Notes under the pieces: generated by a model
The model's input: the letters and a program-made list of their open reading frames with translations, nothing else
Told to the model about the DNA's origin: nothing
The model's database searches: none
Position numbers and translations under genes: made by a program
Shown here: piece after piece, positions 33,976 through 43,894 of the stretch
How the letters are laid out: each line of letters starts with the position of its first letter
How positions within the stretch are numbered: position 1 is the first letter of the stretch
Assembly: GCA_017983695.1 (NCBI GenBank)
Contig: JAGOAX010000008.1
Span: 186,001-250,000, forward strand
Reading direction: 5' to 3'
Source of the DNA: Ferruginibacter sp.
GTDB taxonomy: Bacteria > Bacteroidota > Bacteroidia > Chitinophagales > Chitinophagaceae
DNA length: 64,000 bases

Positions 33976-35193
33976 TTATGCATTCACCGCCATTTCACTT
34001 AACACCTTCTTAATTACCGCTACCATTTTTTCTCCCTTGTCCTTTATTTGTTCCTCCGTCCAAGTTAAGCTGATGGCGCTGGAAATACAACGGCTGATGA
34101 TAGCATCGCTGGCGCTGAAATCTTTATTAGCATGATACATTACTTTTTCTTTAAGCTCGGGGCTTAGTGCATTAAGTGTAATGGAATGCTTGAGATGATC
34201 CCACATATTAATATAGTGCCAGTTATGCTGGAACCAGTAAAAATTACCGCCGAATATTCCCTGTGCTTTCATCTCTGCAACTACGGCCTGCATAATTTCG
34301 GTAGTGGGTAACAACCAGTTTAAAAAGGTGCAGCTATCACCTTCGGCGTCCGGTATTCTTCTAAAACTTATTTCAGGAATAGTGGCTAAAATATTTTTTA
34401 ATGCTGCATGATTTTTTTTCTGGATGGTTAAAAATTCGGGTAACCTTTTTATTTGTGCCAAACCCACCGCTGCATGTAATTCGCTAATCCTGAAATTATA
34501 CCCTATAAATGGATGCGGCTCTGCGCCACGGTCGTTACCCTTATGGTCGTGCCCGTGATCACTATAACCATCACACTTGATATAAGTCTCTTCGCTGTTA
34601 GTCATTACCACACCACCCTCGGCACAGGTAATCGTTTTTACAAAATCAAAACTAAAAGTACCGGCGTCGCCAATGGTGCCTAATTTTTTTCCCTTATAAG
34701 TTCCGCCAATTGCCTGGCAGGCATCTTCCACTAATAATAATTTATGCTCTTTACAAATAGCCTGTAGCGCATCCATATCTGCCATACTGCCGCACATGTG
34801 CACGGGCATTATGCATTTTGTTTTTGGAGTGATGGCTGCTTTTACAGCGGCAGGATCTAATGTTAATGTATCATCCACATCCACCATTACAGGTACAGCA
34901 CCTACACTTATCACCGCTTCAAAACTTGCCACAAAAGTAAATGCCGGCATTATCACTTCATCGCCATAGCCAATACCTAACGCACTTAATGCAGTTGTTA
35001 ATGCGGCAGTACCACTGCTTACCAACTGTGCATGTTTACTGCCAAAACTATTACAGATCTCCTGTTCCAGTTCTTTAGCTTTCCATACACCTTTGCGTGG
35101 ACCATCAAAACCGTAGCGCATTAATATTCCTGTTTCCAGCACATCGTTAACGTGTTTGCGTTCTGCATCGCTCCATAATTCAAAACCTGGCAT
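33976..35193 (-). CDS. DegT/DnrJ/EryC1/StrS aminotransferase
   Basis: The 405-residue PLP-dependent sugar aminotransferase has a full fold: VSSGTAALTTALSALG, then VEDACQAIGGTYKG (PLP-binding Asp) and FSFDFVKTITCAEGG with the catalytic Lys. The N-terminal MPGFELW is like KdnA, which makes 8-amino-Kdo in Shewanella, so an amino-sugar role in lipopolysaccharide is possible but not shown. No kdnB or other sugar gene is adjacent. Confidence 0.88.
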   Translation of the reverse strand: MPGFELWSDAERKHVNDVLETGILMRYGFDGPRKGVWKAKELEQEICNSFGSKHAQLVSSGTAALTTALSALGIGYGDEVIMPAFTFVASFEAVISVGAVPVMVDVDDTLTLDPAAVKAAITPKTKCIMPVHMCGSMADMDALQAICKEHKLLLVEDACQAIGGTYKGKKLGTIGDAGTFSFDFVKTITCAEGGVVMTNSEETYIKCDGYSDHGHDHKGNDRGAEPHPFIGYNFRISELHAAVGLAQIKRLPEFLTIQKKNHAALKNILATIPEISFRRIPDAEGDSCTFLNWLLPTTEIMQAVVAEMKAQGIFGGNFYWFQHNWHYINMWDHLKHSITLNALSPELKEKVMYHANKDFSASDAIISRCISSAISLTWTEEQIKDKGEKMVAVIKKVLSEMAVNA

Positions 35194-35318
35194 AAAAAAT
35201 AATTGATAATGATAAAATGAATAATTAATAATGCCTTTATTGCATCACTTTATTATAAAGCAAAGGTAAAGAAATTTGAATGGGTCAAATACCCATTACA
35301 ATGGTTTCTGTTTTTATA

Positions 35319-36518
35319 CTATTTTTTTATTTCCGGTGTTTTAACCGGTGTTGCAAAATAATTCAGCCGCAAACTATCGCTCCATCCATTGGGGTTATTA
35401 TTAAAGCTTTTACTGCTGAAAAATATCATGCCCTGTATATTCGGGGTGTTACGCAGCGACTCTATCTGCCGTGGCAACTGTGTTTTATCTTTCCAAAAAG
35501 CATTGCTGTTTGCTTTATAAATACCCAGGCCTATATAACAGTTTTTACCGTAAGTATGTGTACTCCACCAGTCCAACACAGCCTGGTAAGGCGCATTCTT
35601 TTGCTCAAACTCCCAATAGATCTGTGGTGCCACATAATCTATCCAATTACTTTTTAACCACAATAAAATATCAGCATACAGGTCGTCGTAATTAGTTTGC
35701 CCGGCACGGGTGTTGCTGCCGTTTACAGGGTCTTTATCAATATTGCGCCACACCCCAAATGGTGAAATACCAAACTGGCATTTTTGATTTTCTTTTTTAA
35801 TAACCCTGCTCAACATAAAAATAATGGAGTCCACGTTGCTCCTCCTCCAATCATCTTTAGTTAAACCATTACCATAGCGCTTATAGCTTTCGGCATCAGG
35901 AAATTCCACCCCGGTAATGCGATAGGGATAAAAATAATCATCAAAATGAATCGCATCCACTTCGTACCTGCTTACTACATCTTTAACAAGGTTGGTAACA
36001 TATTGTTGCGCCAGTTTATTTCCCGGGTCAAAATATTTTTTACCGCCGTAATCTAAAAACCAATCGGGGTGCAGGCGGGTAATATGTGTTGGAGCTACAA
36101 TAGTTTTATTAATATTAAAAACAGCCCTGTAAGGATTCATCCATGCATGAAACTCCATACCTCTTTTATGTGTTTCAGTAATCATAAATTCCAGCGGATC
36201 GTAATACGGAACAGGCGGCTGTCCCTGTTTTCCAGTGAGCCACTCACTCCAGGGCTCGTATTGTGATGGATAAAAAGCGTCTGTTGCAGGGCGCATTTGA
36301 ACCACCATGGCATTCATCCCGTTACGCTGGTGCATATCGAGCAATTTTATAAATTCTACTTTTTGAAAATCGGAGTTATAATTTCCTCTCGATGGCCAGT
36401 CAATATTATCAACCGACGCCACCCACACACCCCGAAACTCGGGTTTGGTTTGAGAGAACGCTTTAAAAGAAAATAAAAAGGAAGCAACAATTAAAAAAGC
36501 TGTAGTGAAAATTTTCAT
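35319..36518 (-). CDS. Family-10-like glycosyl hydrolase (GHL10)
   Basis: The 399-residue secreted enzyme has a signal peptide (MKIFTTAFLIVASFLFSFKA) and a GHL10 TIM barrel: FRGVWVASVDNIDWPS, then MNAMVVQMRPATDAFY and FHAWMNPYRAVFN, later HFDDYFYPY with acidic residues and YVAPQIYWEFE. The family cleaves or binds peptidoglycan-like or other glycans and is common in Bacteroidota. Substrate unknown. Confidence 0.85.
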   Translation of the reverse strand: MKIFTTAFLIVASFLFSFKAFSQTKPEFRGVWVASVDNIDWPSRGNYNSDFQKVEFIKLLDMHQRNGMNAMVVQMRPATDAFYPSQYEPWSEWLTGKQGQPPVPYYDPLEFMITETHKRGMEFHAWMNPYRAVFNINKTIVAPTHITRLHPDWFLDYGGKKYFDPGNKLAQQYVTNLVKDVVSRYEVDAIHFDDYFYPYRITGVEFPDAESYKRYGNGLTKDDWRRSNVDSIIFMLSRVIKKENQKCQFGISPFGVWRNIDKDPVNGSNTRAGQTNYDDLYADILLWLKSNWIDYVAPQIYWEFEQKNAPYQAVLDWWSTHTYGKNCYIGLGIYKANSNAFWKDKTQLPRQIESLRNTPNIQGMIFFSSKSFNNNPNGWSDSLRLNYFATPVKTPEIKK

Positions 36519-36527
36519 ACAAAACTA

Positions 36528-36980
36528 TTAATCCGATTTACGCATTTTATCTAAAATATTGTTTAGTGTTTTGGCCTCTGCTTCAGAAATAGTTTTTATA
36601 ATGGCATCCATCTGCTCTTCGCACTTATCTAATTTAGCCAGCACTTTTTTGCCTTTGTCGGTAATGGAAACATCTACCAGGCGTTTATCTGTTTTAGAAA
36701 CTGTTTTTTTAACCAGCCCTTTAATTATCAGTCGGTCAACAATACGGCTGGTATCGCTCATTTTATCCAGCATACGTTGCCTTATTTGCAACGTTGAAAG
36801 TGGTGCTCCGGCACCTCTTAAAATGCGGAGAATATTAAATTGCTGGCTGGTTAACCCTTCTCTTTCAAAAATTGCTTTTGTTTTTTCGGCCATCCAGTTA
36901 AACGTAAAAATAATATTGATTGATGCTTTTTGAAATTCATTTCTGAATTTAGGTTGATTAATATCTTTTTCCAGTGACAT
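36528..36980 (-). CDS. MarR-family transcriptional regulator
   Basis: The 150-residue regulator has a winged helix: LTSQQFNILRILRGAG, then DTSRIVDRLIIKGLVKK (recognition helix) and the wing KTDKRLVDVSITDKG. MarR proteins respond to small phenolic or other ligands and repress nearby genes. The AI-2E-family transporter gene begins 2 nt upstream on the same strand, so the pair is likely one operon, and the transporter might be the regulated target. Confidence 0.9.
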   Translation of the reverse strand: MSLEKDINQPKFRNEFQKASINIIFTFNWMAEKTKAIFEREGLTSQQFNILRILRGAGAPLSTLQIRQRMLDKMSDTSRIVDRLIIKGLVKKTVSKTDKRLVDVSITDKGKKVLAKLDKCEEQMDAIIKTISEAEAKTLNNILDKMRKSD

Positions 36981-36982
36981 AA

Positions 36983-38026
36983 TTATGGGTTTGTGTTTTC
37001 GGAAACTGAGGTTTTTGAACTGATACCAAATTCATTGATATAAATTTTTACAAGTATAATAAAATAGCTGATCAGTAACGGCCCAAAGATAACTCCCCAA
37101 AAACCAAAAAGGCCAATGCCCACTATTACACCAAAAATGGTTACCAGCGGGTGTACATCCATTAACTTTTTAAGTATGGTAAGCCTTGCCACATAATCAA
37201 CATTTGTAATTAAAACAACAGCGTAAATGAGTAAACCTAACGCCTGGCCAGAGTTGCCGGTAGCATACAGGTACAGTGTAAGTGGTATCCATATTATTGC
37301 CGTACCCACAATTGGCACCATTGAAAAAACGCCGGTTAAAAAAGCCCACAATCCCCAATCTTTTACACCAAAAATAGTGTAGCCAATAGCTGCAATTACA
37401 CCCTGTATAATTGCAAGTACAGGAATGCCGATTGCATTGGCTTTTATCATGTTTTTTGTTTCGTTGCTCAACAGGTCAATATTTTCTTCCTTAAGCGGAA
37501 TGAATTTATCTAAGAATTTTTCTACCTGCCGCCCGTTCTGCAATAAAAAATAAAGCAGAAAAAACATAATGGCAAAATTGCTGAGTATATTGGCAGAGCT
37601 GTTTAAAATGGACGGAACAATTGTAGTAGCCTTTTTTTGAAAAGCCACTATATTTTCTTCGGTTAATAATTGTATGCCGGTTACATCATAAATTTTGTTT
37701 CCCACTATTTTTGCATCCTTCATTATTTCCATCGGGTTACTTAATATCCCCGAAATCTGGTTGGTAAGTAAATTGATTGAAAAATAAATCGGCAGTGCAA
37801 TTACTATAAGACTTAAAAAAATAAAGAGTAATGCAGTAATTGTTTTATTCCGTTTTTTAATGATGGTGAGCTTATAATAACTTTCCCGGAAAAGAATATA
37901 CAAAGTGATAGCTCCCAAAAAGCCGGGTAAAAAAACATAAAGCTGGTTAAGTAGAAGGAGGGCTAACAAAATTATTACAAGTAATAAAATTATCTGCCGC
38001 AACCGGTTATTAAATGTAGCTGGCAT
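36983..38026 (-). CDS. AI-2E family transporter
   Basis: The 347-residue protein has about eight transmembrane segments in the usual AI-2E/UPF0118 pattern: an N-terminal hydrophobic pair, an amphipathic middle region (about residues 85-150) and a C-terminal block with GVKDWGLWAFLTGVFSMVPIVG and HPLVTIFGVIVGIGLFGFWG. The name comes from a proposed autoinducer exporter; Na+/H+ or other transport is equally possible. It lies just before the MarR gene on the minus strand. Confidence 0.9.
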   Translation of the reverse strand: MPATFNNRLRQIILLLVIILLALLLLNQLYVFLPGFLGAITLYILFRESYYKLTIIKKRNKTITALLFIFLSLIVIALPIYFSINLLTNQISGILSNPMEIMKDAKIVGNKIYDVTGIQLLTEENIVAFQKKATTIVPSILNSSANILSNFAIMFFLLYFLLQNGRQVEKFLDKFIPLKEENIDLLSNETKNMIKANAIGIPVLAIIQGVIAAIGYTIFGVKDWGLWAFLTGVFSMVPIVGTAIIWIPLTLYLYATGNSGQALGLLIYAVVLITNVDYVARLTILKKLMDVHPLVTIFGVIVGIGLFGFWGVIFGPLLISYFIILVKIYINEFGISSKTSVSENTNP

Positions 38027-38051
38027 GTAGTAAAGTTAATAAATAGTGTAA

Positions 38052-39083
38052 TCAATCTTTCCAAACACTGGCTCCTTCGCTGCAGTTGGCACAAATATCT
38101 ATATTCTTGCGGCTCTTCATTAATTCTTTTCTAAACTGTTTGTAGTTATCGTTATGCCAAATTTCTTTAAACGATTGGGTTTTTAAATTCCCCAGCTGGT
38201 GCATTGCATCTTTATCGAAACAACAGGGTACCACCAAACCATCCCATGTAATTACATTGGCGTGTTGCAGTTTCCAGCAGCGGTTAGCCAGTTTGTTTTT
38301 TGCATTGTATGTACCATCGGCATTTTTTTTATAGCGGCTAAACTTATCTGTTGTGGGAATTAAATTATTAGGGTCGGTTTCATAATCATATACCTGTGCT
38401 GTTTTAAAACGCACTTCATCCACACCAATTTCTTTGGCTAATCTTTTTATATCCTCAATTTGATGTTCGTTGGGTTTTACCACAAGAAATTGAAAAAATA
38501 CGAAGGGTGTTTTGCTTTTTAATGCCGCCTTCCATTTCATAATATTTTTTGCCCCTTCAATCACCTTGTCAATATTGCCGCCAACCCTGTATTGCTGATA
38601 CACATCCTGTGTTGTTCCGTCAATGGAAATAATCAGCCTGTCTAATCCACTCTCCACAGTTTTTTTTGCATTATCGTCAGTAAGATAATGAGCATTAGTA
38701 CTGGTGGCGGTATAGATGCCTTTTGATGACGCATATTTTACCATCTCCAGAAAATCCGTATTGAGATAAGGCTCTCCCTGAAAATAAAATATGAGGTATA
38801 GTAATTCTTTATGGATATCATCAATTGTTTCTCTAAAAAAATCTTTTTGTAACATGCCTGTGGGCCTTGTAAACTGGCGTAAACCACTTGGGCACTCGGG
38901 GCAACGCAGGTTACAACTGGTGGTGGGCTCAAAAGAAACTGAGACAGGGTAACCCCATTGCACAGGTTTGTTTGCAATCCGGCTGATGTAAAAACTGCTG
39001 AGCACTTTTATACCATTCCAAAAACGGCGTGGGGTTAGTTTGCTTAACAGGTTTATACTATCGTTCCAGTTGAATTGAGGCAT
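38052..39083 (-). CDS. Radical SAM protein with SPASM-like C-terminus
   Basis: The 343-residue enzyme has the cluster motif CNLRCPECPSG and radical SAM strands FYFQGEPYLN and LIISIDGTTQDVYQQYR. C-terminal Cys (NRCWKLQHANVITWDG, VPCCFDKDAM, then ICANCSEG) fit an auxiliary-cluster SPASM domain. It is not next to a peptide gene, and most of its kind have other small substrates. Its sequence and setting differ from the island's maturase. Confidence 0.88.
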   Translation of the reverse strand: MPQFNWNDSINLLSKLTPRRFWNGIKVLSSFYISRIANKPVQWGYPVSVSFEPTTSCNLRCPECPSGLRQFTRPTGMLQKDFFRETIDDIHKELLYLIFYFQGEPYLNTDFLEMVKYASSKGIYTATSTNAHYLTDDNAKKTVESGLDRLIISIDGTTQDVYQQYRVGGNIDKVIEGAKNIMKWKAALKSKTPFVFFQFLVVKPNEHQIEDIKRLAKEIGVDEVRFKTAQVYDYETDPNNLIPTTDKFSRYKKNADGTYNAKNKLANRCWKLQHANVITWDGLVVPCCFDKDAMHQLGNLKTQSFKEIWHNDNYKQFRKELMKSRKNIDICANCSEGASVWKD

Positions 39084-39150
39084 TGGGCAAAGGTACTTGA
39101 TTGTGAGTGGATTTTCTTTTAAAAGCCTATACAGGTTTTATAAAGACAAT

Positions 39151-39182
39151 AAAAAAACCGGCATTAATGTGCCGGTTTTTTT
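39151..39182. terminator. Terminator for the lytic transglycosylase gene
   Basis: ACCGGCA (39157-39163) pairs with TGCCGGT (39170-39176) and is flanked by A and T runs. It follows the minus-strand lytic transglycosylase gene and could work in both directions. Confidence 0.8.
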
Positions 39183-39198
39183 ATTGTATAAGATCGCC

Positions 39199-40125
39199 CT
39201 ACTTATCATTTAACGACGTAGCTGTTGTTGTTTCATTTTCTGTTTCTACTTCCTCATTATTTACTTTAATTTTTATTGGTTTAAAGCTAAGGGTGTTTGC
39301 AGCAAATTTTTCATAATTATTAAAAATCACATTCAGTGTAATAAAGTTCATTACATAACTTCTTGTTTCTGCAGGTAAATAACTTTTTACATCCCAAAAG
39401 TCCGGGTTGTCTTTCCCTGTTTTTTTCATGGCCTGCCAAACATTTCCGACACCACAGTTATAACTTGCAACAACCAACAGTGGATCATTATCTAAATTAC
39501 GGGTGCGGTCTTTTAAATAACGTGCTGCTGCATAAGTTGCTTTATTAAAATTCTTTCTGTCGTCTTTTATGATGGGCTTTTTTATCTTCTTGTTGCCTTT
39601 TTTTGCCAGGGCTTTTTTTAATGCTTTTTCCTGTTTTCTTTTTTCAGCGGCCGACTGTTGTGGTGCGTATTTTAATCCATATTCTTTTGCCACCTCATCC
39701 ATTATTTGCCAATAACCAACAGCCCCCGCTTTTGAAACAGCGTTACCGTTAAAAGCACTTTCCAATGCAAGTAAAACTTTATACTCCTGCGGTAAATTAT
39801 ATTTATTTAAAATAGTAACTGCTTTAGGAAAGAATTTTTTTCCTTTTGTATAGGTTCTTATTAGATAAGCCCTTCTGTTTGTCGAGAATTTTTCAATATA
39901 ATCCAGCGACTGCTCTTCGTTGCCACATAACAGGTCAGGAAAAACAACATTTGCCTCTTTAGTTATATAATCTTTTGCTTCTTTCTTATTAAGCTTTGCA
40001 AGCAGGGCTTTTTTGTAATTATCTTTTTTTTGTTGTGCACCTGCTGGAACTATGGCAAACACGGCTAAAAAAACCTGAAAAAAAAGACTGTAGCCAAGTG
40101 ATACCAGATGTTTTCTTTTTATCAT
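39199..40125 (-). CDS. Lytic transglycosylase (SLT family)
   Basis: The 308-residue protein has a signal peptide and an SLT domain: LALESAFNGNAVS (catalytic Glu), GAVGYWQIM, AARYLKDRTR, ASYNCGVGNV and LPAETRSYVMNFI. It cuts peptidoglycan glycan strands with 1,6-anhydro ends. A Lys/Ala-rich insert (RKQEKALKKALAKKGNKK) lies between the GYWQIM and YAAARY motifs. The mature protein has no lipobox, so it is probably free in the periplasm. Confidence 0.9.
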   Translation of the reverse strand: MIKRKHLVSLGYSLFFQVFLAVFAIVPAGAQQKKDNYKKALLAKLNKKEAKDYITKEANVVFPDLLCGNEEQSLDYIEKFSTNRRAYLIRTYTKGKKFFPKAVTILNKYNLPQEYKVLLALESAFNGNAVSKAGAVGYWQIMDEVAKEYGLKYAPQQSAAEKRKQEKALKKALAKKGNKKIKKPIIKDDRKNFNKATYAAARYLKDRTRNLDNDPLLVVASYNCGVGNVWQAMKKTGKDNPDFWDVKSYLPAETRSYVMNFITLNVIFNNYEKFAANTLSFKPIKIKVNNEEVETENETTTATSLNDK

Positions 40126-40265
40126 ATGTGAAATAATTACCGTGGGGTTACGTTAATAAAAAACAAGAATATTATAACGGGTGGGTAAATCCTTTATTGC
40201 CCCTTCACAAAACTTTAAGAACTTTAATACGGCAGCATTATTTTGTTATACTAACTGATTTTTTT

Positions 40266-42209
40266 ATGCGACTAATATTTACACTTTTCTTGCTTGTAAC
40301 ACTAACCACCAATGCACAGCAGCAAATTGATTATATCAAGCAGGTAAAAGAAATTGCATTAATGGAACAGTTAGGCCACGAAAATTTAAGTGGGGCAGAA
40401 AACCTTACTTCGGCCTCAACAAATTTTGATGTAAAATATTACCGTTGCGAATGGGAGGTTGACCCGGCGATTCGTTTCATTTCCGGAAAAGTAACGGTGT
40501 ATTATATTATTACTGCTGCAGCAACAGATATTGCATTAGATATAATGAGTCCGCTACTTATTGACAGTGTTAAACAACGCAACAACCTGCTTACAAAACT
40601 ACAGGGCAGCAATTCGTTACAAATAAGCTTTGTTGCACCCGTCAACGCAGGCACATTCGATTCGGTAAGTATATATTACAAAGGTGTTCCGCCAGCATCA
40701 GGCTTTGGTTCTTTTATACAGGATCAGCATGCCGGCACGCCGGTTATGTGGAGCCTGAGTGAACCTTATGGAGCCCGTGATTGGTGGCCCTGTAAAAACG
40801 GCCTGGACGATAAGGCAGATTCGATTGATATTATCATTACAGCACCTTCGCAATATAAGGCTGCCTCTAATGGTTTATTGCAAAGCGAAACATTAACTGC
40901 AGGTGGTATAAAAAAAATTGCTCATTGGAAACACCGCTACCCAATTGCAACCTATCTAATATGTTTTGCTGTTACAAACTATACTGTTTTTAATAATTCG
41001 GTTCAGTTGGGCAGTATAACTTTACCCATGCAAACCTATTGTTATCCTGAAAGTCTTATCTCTTTTCAAAATGGAACCCAGAATGTGTTGGATGCCATGC
41101 AATTGTTTCATAATACTTTTGGCGATTATCCTTTTATAAAAGAAAAATACGGGCATGTACAGTTTGGCTGGGGTGGCGGAATGGAACATCAAACAGCATC
41201 GTTTATAGTTTCCATTAACGAGGGACTTATTGTACACGAGCTGGCACATCAGTGGTTTGGCGATAAAATAACCTGTGGCAGCTGGGAAGATATTTGGCTT
41301 AACGAAGGTTTTGCCACACATCTTTCAAGTTTTTATTTAGAAAAAAAATACCCCGCAAATACTATTACCAACAGAAAAAATCTGGTTAATAATGTTACTT
41401 CTCAACCTGGTGGTTCGGTAAAAGTAAATGATACAACCAATGTAGGCAGAATATTTGACGGAAGGTTGAGTTATAACAAAGGCTCATCTTTATTATACAT
41501 GCTTAGATGGAAATTAACCGATTCGGTTTTTTTTAAAGCCTTAAAAACATACCAGCAGGATAATAAAGTTATTTATGGCTTTGCAAGAACGGCCGATTTA
41601 AAAAGGCACCTTGAGCAGGCAAGCGGACAGGATCTTACAGAATTTTTTAACGACTGGTTTGTTGGACAGGGTTATCCTTCGTACAATGTAGAGTGGGGCC
41701 CCGTTGGAAGTAAATATGTACGTATTAAAATGAGCCAGACAACATCTCATTCTTCTGTTAGTTTTTTTGAAATGCCGGTAGCGCTTAAATTTAAAAACGC
41801 CACGCAGGAAAAAACAATTGTGGTAGATAATAAAACCAATGGAGAAATTTTTTTAAAGAACCTGGGCTTTGTTGCCGATTCTGTTTTTATCGATCCCGAG
41901 TATTGGTTACTAAGCCGAAATAACTCAACAACAAAAGTACAGGATGTTATTAGTGGTCAAAATGTTGTGCAGGTTTATCCCAATCCAATTCAAAACCAGT
42001 TTTCTGTTTATTTAAGAAATTTTGTTTCGCCTTCGGCTGTTATTACTTTGTTTAATGCAGGCGGGCAGCGGCTTTATACAAAAAATATTAACCTGGTAAA
42101 CGGGTCTGAGTATATTGAAATCCCGTCGCAACATTTACCATCTGGCACTTATTTACTGAAGGTAACCGCTGGCAATAATTTTAAGTATGTAAAAAAATTG
42201 CTCCGTTAA
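40266..42209 (+). CDS. M1 family metallopeptidase with type IX secretion signal
   Basis: Starting at 40266 (647 residues) the protein has a signal peptide, an M1 fold with GGGMEH (303-308), the zinc motif HELAH (324-328) and NEGFATH with the third ligand E347. The C-terminal VYPNPIQNQFSVYL to the end is a T9SS type A sorting domain, so the protein should leave the cell by the type IX system and stay at the surface or outside. Aminopeptidase activity is likely from the fold. Confidence 0.9.
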   Translation: MRLIFTLFLLVTLTTNAQQQIDYIKQVKEIALMEQLGHENLSGAENLTSASTNFDVKYYRCEWEVDPAIRFISGKVTVYYIITAAATDIALDIMSPLLIDSVKQRNNLLTKLQGSNSLQISFVAPVNAGTFDSVSIYYKGVPPASGFGSFIQDQHAGTPVMWSLSEPYGARDWWPCKNGLDDKADSIDIIITAPSQYKAASNGLLQSETLTAGGIKKIAHWKHRYPIATYLICFAVTNYTVFNNSVQLGSITLPMQTYCYPESLISFQNGTQNVLDAMQLFHNTFGDYPFIKEKYGHVQFGWGGGMEHQTASFIVSINEGLIVHELAHQWFGDKITCGSWEDIWLNEGFATHLSSFYLEKKYPANTITNRKNLVNNVTSQPGGSVKVNDTTNVGRIFDGRLSYNKGSSLLYMLRWKLTDSVFFKALKTYQQDNKVIYGFARTADLKRHLEQASGQDLTEFFNDWFVGQGYPSYNVEWGPVGSKYVRIKMSQTTSHSSVSFFEMPVALKFKNATQEKTIVVDNKTNGEIFLKNLGFVADSVFIDPEYWLLSRNNSTTKVQDVISGQNVVQVYPNPIQNQFSVYLRNFVSPSAVITLFNAGGQRLYTKNINLVNGSEYIEIPSQHLPSGTYLLKVTAGNNFKYVKKLLR

Positions 42210-42303
42210 TTTCTTTTATCAAAAAATTGTAAATTAATAATTTCATTTAGTGCAAATTTGCAGTTGTTATACATTTTTATAAAATGTACTGCTGTTAAAA
42301 CCT

Positions 42304-43068
42304 GTGGCAAAAAAAAAGAAAAGTTTTGTAAAGATTATTGTGATTTTTGTTATTTACCTGGCTACTGCTGCACTGGCTATTTATTTAATTACAAATTATC
42401 TTAATCGGCCAAAGTTTGTACGTTATCCCGCCTTTGGTATTCCTGTTCCTGTAAACTACTCCATTCATGGTATTGATGTGAGCCACCACCAGGCTGCGAT
42501 TAACTGGGCCGATGTAAAAGACATGAAGGATAAAGATATTAAAATTGGTTTTGCTTTTATTAAAGCCACCGAAGGGTTAAGTAATGTAGATAATGCTTAC
42601 CGCAGAAACTGGTTTAAAGCTAAAGAGGCAAAATTGCCCAGGGGGGCCTACCATTTTTTTATATCCAGCAAAAGCGGAAAAGCACAGGCAGAGAATTTTA
42701 TTGAAACTGTAACGCTGGAAAAGGGTGACATGCCTCCTGTTTTGGATATTGAGCAAACCAACGGTGCGTCAGTTGAAGATTTGCAACAGCGGGTAAAAGA
42801 CTGGTTAACGGCAGTTGAAAAGCAATTTAAAGTAAAGCCTATTATTTATACCAATGTAGATTTTTATAAGAATTTTTTAGCTGGCCGCTTTGATGATTAT
42901 CCGCTTTGGGTTGCTCATTACCTGGTTAAAGATAAGCCCCGCATTCAACGCAACTGGTTGTTTTGGCAACACAACGAAACGGGCAGGGTTAATGGCATAA
43001 GCGCCTTTGTTGATTTTAATGTTTTTAGCGGCGATAGTACAGATTTTAAAAAGTTGCTTATAAAATAG
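42304..43068 (+). CDS. GH25 lysozyme-like protein
   Basis: The 254-residue protein starts with GTG at 42304. One N-terminal transmembrane helix (residues 9-29) anchors a GH25 domain: HGIDVSHHQAAINW (catalytic Asp), FAFIKATEG, PPVLDIEQTNG with two acidic residues, and YTNVDFY. It would cut peptidoglycan from the periplasmic face. It follows the M1 peptidase gene by 94 nt. Confidence 0.88.
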   Translation: MAKKKKSFVKIIVIFVIYLATAALAIYLITNYLNRPKFVRYPAFGIPVPVNYSIHGIDVSHHQAAINWADVKDMKDKDIKIGFAFIKATEGLSNVDNAYRRNWFKAKEAKLPRGAYHFFISSKSGKAQAENFIETVTLEKGDMPPVLDIEQTNGASVEDLQQRVKDWLTAVEKQFKVKPIIYTNVDFYKNFLAGRFDDYPLWVAHYLVKDKPRIQRNWLFWQHNETGRVNGISAFVDFNVFSGDSTDFKKLLIK

Positions 43069-43134
43069 CATTGCACAATTAGTTTCTATAATTTTATACA
43101 ACTTCATATCGCTCTTTAGGAGATTGGAGATTTT

Positions 43135-43353
43135 ATGGGAATGGAAGATGAAACAAGGGAGTTTTTAGTACGGATAATTAATACCATTGCTATAATATTA
43201 TTATGGATGATGCTGAATGTATTTTTTGGCATTTATAAAAACTATGCATTTTTTGATACAGCTCCCAATTGGAAAAATTACCTTTTCTATGTCTTTTCAA
43301 TAACAAGTCTTGTAATACTGGTCATTCATCTGCGTCGCAAATGGAAGCTGTAA
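43135..43353 (+). CDS. Small membrane protein
   Basis: The 72-residue protein has two predicted transmembrane segments (IAIILLWMMLNVFFGIY and LFYVFSITSLVILVIHL) and a charged tail (RRKWKL). Not recognised. A purine-rich AGGAG lies about 14 nt before the start. It follows the GH25 gene in the same direction. Confidence 0.6.
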   Translation: MGMEDETREFLVRIINTIAIILLWMMLNVFFGIYKNYAFFDTAPNWKNYLFYVFSITSLVILVIHLRRKWKL

Positions 43354-43451
43354 CTTTTAGCTATTAACTTTCGTTCTATATAAAATACCCAGCAACACCT
43401 ATAACTTACTTATAAAAATTTAATTACTTTTAAGTATAAACCTAACCAGAT

Positions 43452-43841
43452 ATGACGCTTAAGCAGTTTTGTAAGTACGTTGTAATTTTCGGCACTGTAA
43501 TTATTGAAGTAATAAAATGGGGTATACGGCCTTACTTTCATTTTGCCCAGCCAACTAATTTTTTATTGGGTATTGCACCAAACCTGTTAGGTTCATTCTT
43601 ATTACCGCTGGGTTGTTACTGGTTATTGAGCAGGTATATAAATCTTCATTCCGACAGGCAGCTTAAAGCATTTTGTATTGTTTGCTTTGTATTACTAATC
43701 ATTAATGAATTGCTGCAGCTTATTCCGGTTTTTGGCCGCACATTCGATTATGGTGATATTGCTGCATCGGTAGTTGGGTTAACCGCTTCTTATATTTTTT
43801 GCAGTAAATATTTATTTCCAAAACTGGCAACCTACCCATAA
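43452..43841 (+). CDS. Membrane protein, VanZ-like pattern
   Basis: The 129-residue protein has three to four transmembrane segments and the end pattern INELLQLIPVFGRTFDYGDI, which resembles the last part of VanZ-like proteins. The family assignment is weak, and VanZ function is not well defined. No neighbours give a clue. Confidence 0.6.
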   Translation: MTLKQFCKYVVIFGTVIIEVIKWGIRPYFHFAQPTNFLLGIAPNLLGSFLLPLGCYWLLSRYINLHSDRQLKAFCIVCFVLLIINELLQLIPVFGRTFDYGDIAASVVGLTASYIFCSKYLFPKLATYP

Positions 43842-43894
43842 ATATCTTAACTGTAATTCTCTGTCGTTCCTTTTTATGACGATTGGAGATTACC

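Noticed and set aside
38052..39083. Second radical SAM gene as part of a peptide cluster
   Set aside because: No small Cys-rich frame or transport gene lies near it.
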